Below are positions 8,000 through 11,358 of a stretch of DNA of 11,358 nt, piece by piece. The DNA is from Tannerella sp. GTDB taxonomy: Bacteria; Bacteroidota; Bacteroidia; Bacteroidales; Tannerellaceae. A program made the position numbers and the translations under genes. The stretch lies in contig JAIRLL010000312.1 of NCBI GenBank assembly GCA_031259505.1, positions 1 through 11,358 on the forward strand, given 5' to 3'. The notes below the pieces were generated by a model. It worked only from the letters and a program-made list of their open reading frames with translations, had not been told where the DNA came from and ran no database searches. Numbering within the stretch: position 1 is the first letter of the stretch; each line of letters starts with the position of its first letter.

Positions 8000-8021
8000 T
8001 TTTCCTACTTTTGCAGGAAAA
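8000..8021 (+). promoter_or_regulatory. -7 box inside a 7-bp inverted repeat, before the lipoprotein gene
   Basis: TACTTTTG at 8006-8013 matches TAnnTTTG and is followed by C. It is almost wholly within the loop of an inverted repeat TTTTCCT (8000-8006) / AGGAAAA (8015-8021). Initiation would fall near 8020, leaving only about ten bases before the ATG at 8029, a nearly leaderless message. The repeat could bind a dimeric regulator or, as RNA, be a weak end for the DUF2851 transcript. Confidence 0.45.
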
Positions 8022-8028
8022 GAACAAG

Positions 8029-9957
8029 ATGAAGTATACGGTACAGGATACGGTCAACCGCTTCATCCCTTGGATGTCGGCAGGGATTTTCGCATGGCTT
8101 TTCGCCTCATGCGCCAGTATAGCCTCGCCCAACGGCGGCCCTTACGACGAATTGCCGCCCAGGGTGCTTTACAGCGTGCCCGGCAACGGCGAAACCCGCG
8201 TCAAGGGGAAAAAAATAGAGATTGTCTTCGACGAACTGATACAGGTCGAACGTCCCTCCGAAAACGTGATTATCACGCCGCCGCAAAAAAACATGCCCGA
8301 AATACTCGCGCTTGGGAAGAAAATCAAAATAGAACTGAAAGATTCGCTTATCCCCGACGTCACGTATACGATAGACTTTACCAGTTCCGTGTCGGACAAC
8401 AACGAGAAGAATGTCCTCGAGAATTTCAGTTTCGCCTTTTCTACGGGCGAAACGATCGACTCGCTCGAAGTGTCGGGTCTCGTGCTGAACGCCGACAATC
8501 TGGAACCCATGCCCAACATCATGGTCGGGCTGCATCGCGACCTGGCCGACTCGGCATTTACGACCACGCCGTTCTTCCGCACCTCGAAGACGAACGACAG
8601 GGGACGCTTCACCATCCGCAACATTGCCGAAGGGAGTTACCGACTCTATGCGCTCCACGATGCAAACCGCGACTACCTGTTCGACCAGCCGGGCGAAGAA
8701 ATCGCTTTTCACGACTCCATCATCACCCCCTCCTTCGAACTGCGCCTGCGCCAGGATACCATCTGGAAAGACAGCCTCACGATAGATACCGTCCGAACGG
8801 TCGAATACACGCATTTCATGCCCGACGACGTGACGCTGCGACTTTTCAGAGAAGACTTCCGGCGTCAGTACATGCTTCGTCCCGAACGTACGGAAAAGCA
8901 CCTGTTCACGCTCAATTTCAATGCTCCGGCGGACACGTTGCCACGGCTGTCGCTGACGGACGAACCGCCGCCTTCGGGCGACTGGTATCTCGTCCGGCGC
9001 GGCGAAAGCAGCGCCTCGCTGCAGTACTGGATCACCGACTCGCTCGTCTACAACCGCGATACGCTGCACCTGCAAGTGTCGTACCTGAAGAGCGATTCGC
9101 TCAATATCCTGCGTCCGCAGACCGACACGGTGCATCTCTCCATGCGCCGCCAGGCCGCCGGCGCAAGGTCGAGGAGGGCACGGGGCAACGAGCCGGAACC
9201 TGTCCGGTTTCTTTCGATGCAAATCAATGCCACCACCCGGATGGAAGTGTTCGACACGCTTACCGTCGCTTTCGACGAGCCGGTTGCGAATCTCGATTCT
9301 TCCGTCTTCGTGCTCGAACAGAAACAGGACACGCTCTGGCTTCCGGCCGGCTTCATACTGCGGCAGGACAGCGTCGACATGCTGAAATATTATCTGATAC
9401 GACCGTTCAAATACGAAGAACAGTTCCGTCTGACCATCGACTCGGCACAGATATACAGCATCTACGGCAAGTGGAACGATGCCTCCCGCATGGCGATTCA
9501 AATCAAACCGAAAGACAGCTACGGCGACCTGTATCTCAATGTGGAAGGTATCGAGGGGCCGGCGTTTGTCGAATTGCTGAATGCCGGCGACGCCCCCGTA
9601 CGGAAGTCGAAAGTGCGTGAAGGCTGGGCGATTTTCACCAACCTGAAGCCGGACAAATACTACGTGCGCCTGATAGAAGACACGAACGGCAACGGCGTCT
9701 GGGACACGGGCAGCTATGCGGAGAAAAGGCAGCCCGAAACCGTGTGGTACGCTCCGCGGGTTTACGAGATACCGGCCAATTTCGAGATCGAGGAAAACTG
9801 GCTGCCGCGTGCGACACCCGCCGGACGTCAGAAGCCGCCGGATATAACGAAAAATAAACCGAAAGATGTCACAAGAAAAAAACGCGATTACAGGCAGGAA
9901 GGACGACAGCAGCAGTCGGGGTCGTCGAACAGTCCGTTTGGCGGAATTGGTTTTTAG
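8029..9957 (+). CDS. Ig-like (Big_5) domain lipoprotein
   Basis: A 642-residue envelope protein of unknown function. A lipoprotein signal runs from residue 1 to the lipobox Cys28 (LFASC); no acidic export signal follows the Cys, so surface exposure is not indicated. Residues about 43-141 form a Big_5 Ig-like domain (PPRVLYSVPGNGETRV ... FSFAFSTGE). About 145-230 looks like a small beta-sandwich of the carboxypeptidase-regulatory type (SGLVLNADNLEPMPNIMVGL ... GRFTIRNIAEGSYRLYAL). The C-terminal part has a related pattern with DTNGNGVWDTG (551-561), a calcium-loop-like Asp/Asn series; a weaker version, DANRDYLFD, is at 211-219. The last 40 or so residues are basic and low-complexity. The frame is open upstream to 7033, but that part overlaps DUF2851 and lacks family features; the ATG at 8029 opens the signal peptide. 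It ends seven bases before the DUF3108 start. Confidence 0.85.
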   Translation: MKYTVQDTVNRFIPWMSAGIFAWLFASCASIASPNGGPYDELPPRVLYSVPGNGETRVKGKKIEIVFDELIQVERPSENVIITPPQKNMPEILALGKKIKIELKDSLIPDVTYTIDFTSSVSDNNEKNVLENFSFAFSTGETIDSLEVSGLVLNADNLEPMPNIMVGLHRDLADSAFTTTPFFRTSKTNDRGRFTIRNIAEGSYRLYALHDANRDYLFDQPGEEIAFHDSIITPSFELRLRQDTIWKDSLTIDTVRTVEYTHFMPDDVTLRLFREDFRRQYMLRPERTEKHLFTLNFNAPADTLPRLSLTDEPPPSGDWYLVRRGESSASLQYWITDSLVYNRDTLHLQVSYLKSDSLNILRPQTDTVHLSMRRQAAGARSRRARGNEPEPVRFLSMQINATTRMEVFDTLTVAFDEPVANLDSSVFVLEQKQDTLWLPAGFILRQDSVDMLKYYLIRPFKYEEQFRLTIDSAQIYSIYGKWNDASRMAIQIKPKDSYGDLYLNVEGIEGPAFVELLNAGDAPVRKSKVREGWAIFTNLKPDKYYVRLIEDTNGNGVWDTGSYAEKRQPETVWYAPRVYEIPANFEIEENWLPRATPAGRQKPPDITKNKPKDVTRKKRDYRQEGRQQQSGSSNSPFGGIGF

Positions 9958-9964
9958 GCGCGCG

Positions 9965-10771
9965 ATGCGTTCGGCCGTATTTGCCATCAGCCTGCTTTCT
10001 CCGGCCACAGGGATGGCGCAGGCATACCGTCCCGAAGTCATGTCGCTGAATCACGGCGAGGAAACGGTCTACGAGGTCTGTTTCAAATGGGGCGTCCTGA
10101 TGCCGCGCGCCGGCGAAGCCCGTCTGTCGTTCGACGCAACGGGCGACAGCGCAGGCTCGTCGTACTACCGGATGAGCTTCGCCACTACCCGTTTTTTCGA
10201 TGTCATATACAAAATGCGGGATACCCTGATTTGCCGCTACGCGCCCGATTTCACGCTGCTTTCCGCCGTAAAATATGCGGACGAAGGCGATTACTTTCTG
10301 ACGGACGAACTGACGTTTTCATGCTTGGGCAACCGGACTGCGATTCACTCGCGCCGCTACACGCCGACGGTGACGAAAATCGACACCACGCTGATTTCGC
10401 CGTCGGGACACGTGTTCGACATGTTCGGCCTCGTATTTTACCTGCGCACACTGGACTGGAACAACTTCCGCACGGGCGACCGCGTGACGCCCAAAGTGGC
10501 TATCGGACGCGACCTTGTGAATATCGCCTGTACTTATCGCGGGCATGCCGTCGTGGAACGTGAACGCCGCAAATACCGCACGCACCATTTCACGGTCGAA
10601 ATCTACGACGAGGCTTTCGAACAGACCAAATCGGCCACGGAAATATGGATAGGCGACGACGAGAATCATCTGCCGATAAAAATCCGCTCGAAACTGAAAA
10701 TCGGCGCGGCGGAAGTTCACTACAAACTGTCGACCGGCCTGAAAGCGCCACTGACGTGCAGGGTTGAATGA
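9965..10771 (+). CDS. DUF3108 domain secreted protein
   Basis: A 268-residue exported protein of the DUF3108 family, whose function is not known. The ATG at 9965 gives a short signal peptide (MRSAVFAISLLSPATGMAQA) with an AQA cleavage site after residue 20. The mature protein begins with the family pattern GEETVYEVCFKWGVLMPRAG (31-50) followed by a beta-rich domain (FFDVIYKMRDTL, FDMFGLVFYLR, TEIWIGDDENHLPIKI). No transmembrane anchor follows, so it is probably periplasmic or outer-membrane associated. A longer start at ATG 9866 (301 residues) would overlap the lipoprotein gene and bury the signal peptide behind a basic stretch, so I prefer 9965. The seven-base gap to the lipoprotein gene implies one transcript and a joint envelope role. 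Confidence 0.85.
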   Translation: MRSAVFAISLLSPATGMAQAYRPEVMSLNHGEETVYEVCFKWGVLMPRAGEARLSFDATGDSAGSSYYRMSFATTRFFDVIYKMRDTLICRYAPDFTLLSAVKYADEGDYFLTDELTFSCLGNRTAIHSRRYTPTVTKIDTTLISPSGHVFDMFGLVFYLRTLDWNNFRTGDRVTPKVAIGRDLVNIACTYRGHAVVERERRKYRTHHFTVEIYDEAFEQTKSATEIWIGDDENHLPIKIRSKLKIGAAEVHYKLSTGLKAPLTCRVE

Positions 10772-10931
10772 CGGGGGAAGAGACGGTTCAGGATTACAGT
10801 TGCCCGTGTGGCAGGCGCTCGTTTATTAACCTGAGTTCGAGACAGGAAATAACTGTTTACGGCTTATATATACTGCGCACGGCATTATTTTGCAAAAAGT
10901 CCTGAAACGAAGCGACCGTGACGGGATGGGG

Positions 10932-11091
10932 CTGTCTCAAAAGGTGGAAGAAAAAAGCAAAGAGATCACTGCCATTCTCCGCCTGTTGGAAGCGCTGGCG
11001 CTGAAAGGTTGCATTGTTACCATAGATGCTATGGGTTGCCAAAAGGAGATTGCCTCACAAATCATAGAGAGAGGAGCGGATTATATTCTGG
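10932..11091 (+). pseudogene. ISAs1-family transposase, internal fragment
   Basis: About 53 codons resemble the middle of ISAs1-family DDE transposases: [15 protein letters not shown], then [20 protein letters not shown] (with the catalytic Asp in TIDAMGCQ), then [14 protein letters not shown]. Relatives continue with ALKGNQGTL, but here the match ends at about 11091, where another element begins. Upstream of 10932 the frame stays open to 10890 without recognisable transposase sequence, and compared with the LGQxKVxEKSNEI pattern one residue seems missing after LSQ. It has neither ends nor a start, so it is a dead relic. The 160 bases between 10771 and 10932 contain no gene or repeat that I can support. 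Confidence 0.75.
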
Positions 11092-11358
11092 GTAACTACT
11101 CAGGTACTATTCGTAATTTGAATATTAGCCAGACATTTCAAAGCAAAGAAAACATCCTGCTTGTTTTTGATAGTTGTATCAATAACCGAACGAATCCTGG
11201 CAAACCGTTCAGCGCCTTTTCCCTCAGGATTTCGGAACAGACCGGAGACTTTCGTTTTTACTTTGACATTTCGAAGCGCTCTCTCCGAACCGTTATTATC
11301 CGGCGGGACATTGGGATATATAAGGAAAGTAAAGATGCTTTGCCTGTGTTTTTGTAAC
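11092..11358 (-). mobile_element. IS66-type element, terminal part, inserted into the ISAs1 relic
   Basis: ISAs1 similarity stops and a minus-strand IS66-type transposase end begins within about ten bases. The boundary base string starts GTAACTACTCAGG at 11092, and IS66-family inverted repeats characteristically start GTAA, so I place the element's end there. The transposase stop codon (11100-11102) would then lie inside the terminal repeat. The far end is outside the window. IS66 insertions usually duplicate 8 bp, so TATTCTGG (11084-11091) should reappear beyond the far end. Confidence 0.6.
11100..11357 (-). CDS. IS66-family transposase, C-terminal part (5' end outside window)
   Basis: An 85-codon open frame enters from the right edge with no start inside the window and ends at TGA 11102-11100. 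It reads [20 protein letters not shown], then [11 protein letters not shown], then [19 protein letters not shown]. This is the C-terminal signature of IS66-type DDE transposases (PPDNN.SERAIRN, with the catalytic Glu in SER, then GA..FA.IRSVIDT). The plus-strand open frame over the same bases has no family pattern beyond the ISAs1 piece. The visible part is intact; whether the whole gene is functional cannot be seen. The family is recognised from motifs and was not searched. Confidence 0.82.
   Translation of the reverse strand, partial: LQKHRQSIFTFLIYPNVPPDNNGSERALRNVKVKTKVSGLFRNPEGKGAERFARIRSVIDTTIKNKQDVFFALKCLANIQITNST

Noticed and set aside
7033..8028. Upstream extension of the lipoprotein frame inside DUF2851
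   Set aside because: It overlaps a well-supported gene and would bury the lipoprotein signal peptide; translation most likely starts at 8029.
7842..9620. Open frame of 592 codons on the plus strand overlapping DUF2851 and the lipoprotein
   Set aside because: Arg/His-rich composition without any motif, one frame off the real genes.
8107..10041. Open frame of 644 codons on the minus strand opposite the lipoprotein gene
   Set aside because: No signal, domain or promoter; the plus strand carries a lipoprotein signal and recognisable domains. The antisense frame is open only because of codon bias.
11101..11357. Plus-strand continuation of the ISAs1 frame to the window end
   Set aside because: After the GADYIL segment the residues no longer fit ISAs1, whereas the minus strand reads a clear IS66-type C-terminus through the same bases.

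Overview
The window is a piece of a Bacteroidetes chromosome, most likely order Bacteroidales. Three things point there. There are Bacteroidetes-type -7 promoter boxes (TAnnTTTG) and no clear Shine-Dalgarno sequences. The families are typical of the group: DUF2851, an Ig-like (Big_5) lipoprotein, DUF3108, and a dapB-lepB-wbqC string. The insertion-sequence relics also resemble those found there. I cannot name a species.

Layout. At 1-750 lies the left-running end of a decayed IS481-like element: a transposase pseudogene (frameshift plus stop codon), then three 19-bp repeats marking its outer end. At 751-918 is the control region of a sulfur amino-acid operon, with a -7 box and two direct GGGTAT repeats. 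At 919-3507 are metY (O-acetylhomoserine sulfhydrylase) and a second, divergent PLP enzyme of the Cys/Met family. The gap 3508-3745 holds no gene, but carries tandem 23-bp repeats, a stem-loop and a pair of 15-bp repeats, and looks like an orphan transposon end. From 6553 down to 3746 runs a minus-strand operon: dapB (lysine/diaminopimelate synthesis), lepB (signal peptidase I) and a WbqC-family gene that starts on the base after the lepB stop. From a shared 126-bp divergent promoter region, plus-strand genes run from 6680 to 10771: a DUF2851 protein, a Big_5-type lipoprotein and a secreted DUF3108 protein. After 10771 comes another mobile-element scar: a 53-codon fragment of an ISAs1-family transposase, cut at about 11091 by an element whose transposase C-terminus (IS66 type, minus strand) runs off the window.

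How it works together. The core is housekeeping: methionine/cysteine synthesis, a lysine/cell-wall precursor step, protein export processing, and a small conserved envelope module of unknown function (lipoprotein plus DUF3108). Both edges, and the 3.5-3.7 kb gap, are graveyards of insertion sequences. I see no CRISPR array, phage, toxin-antitoxin, rRNA or tRNA. I do not see a clear new system. The best leads are the orphan repeat cluster at 3589-3695, the divergent PLP enzyme, and the uncharacterised DUF2851/Big_5/DUF3108 cluster.
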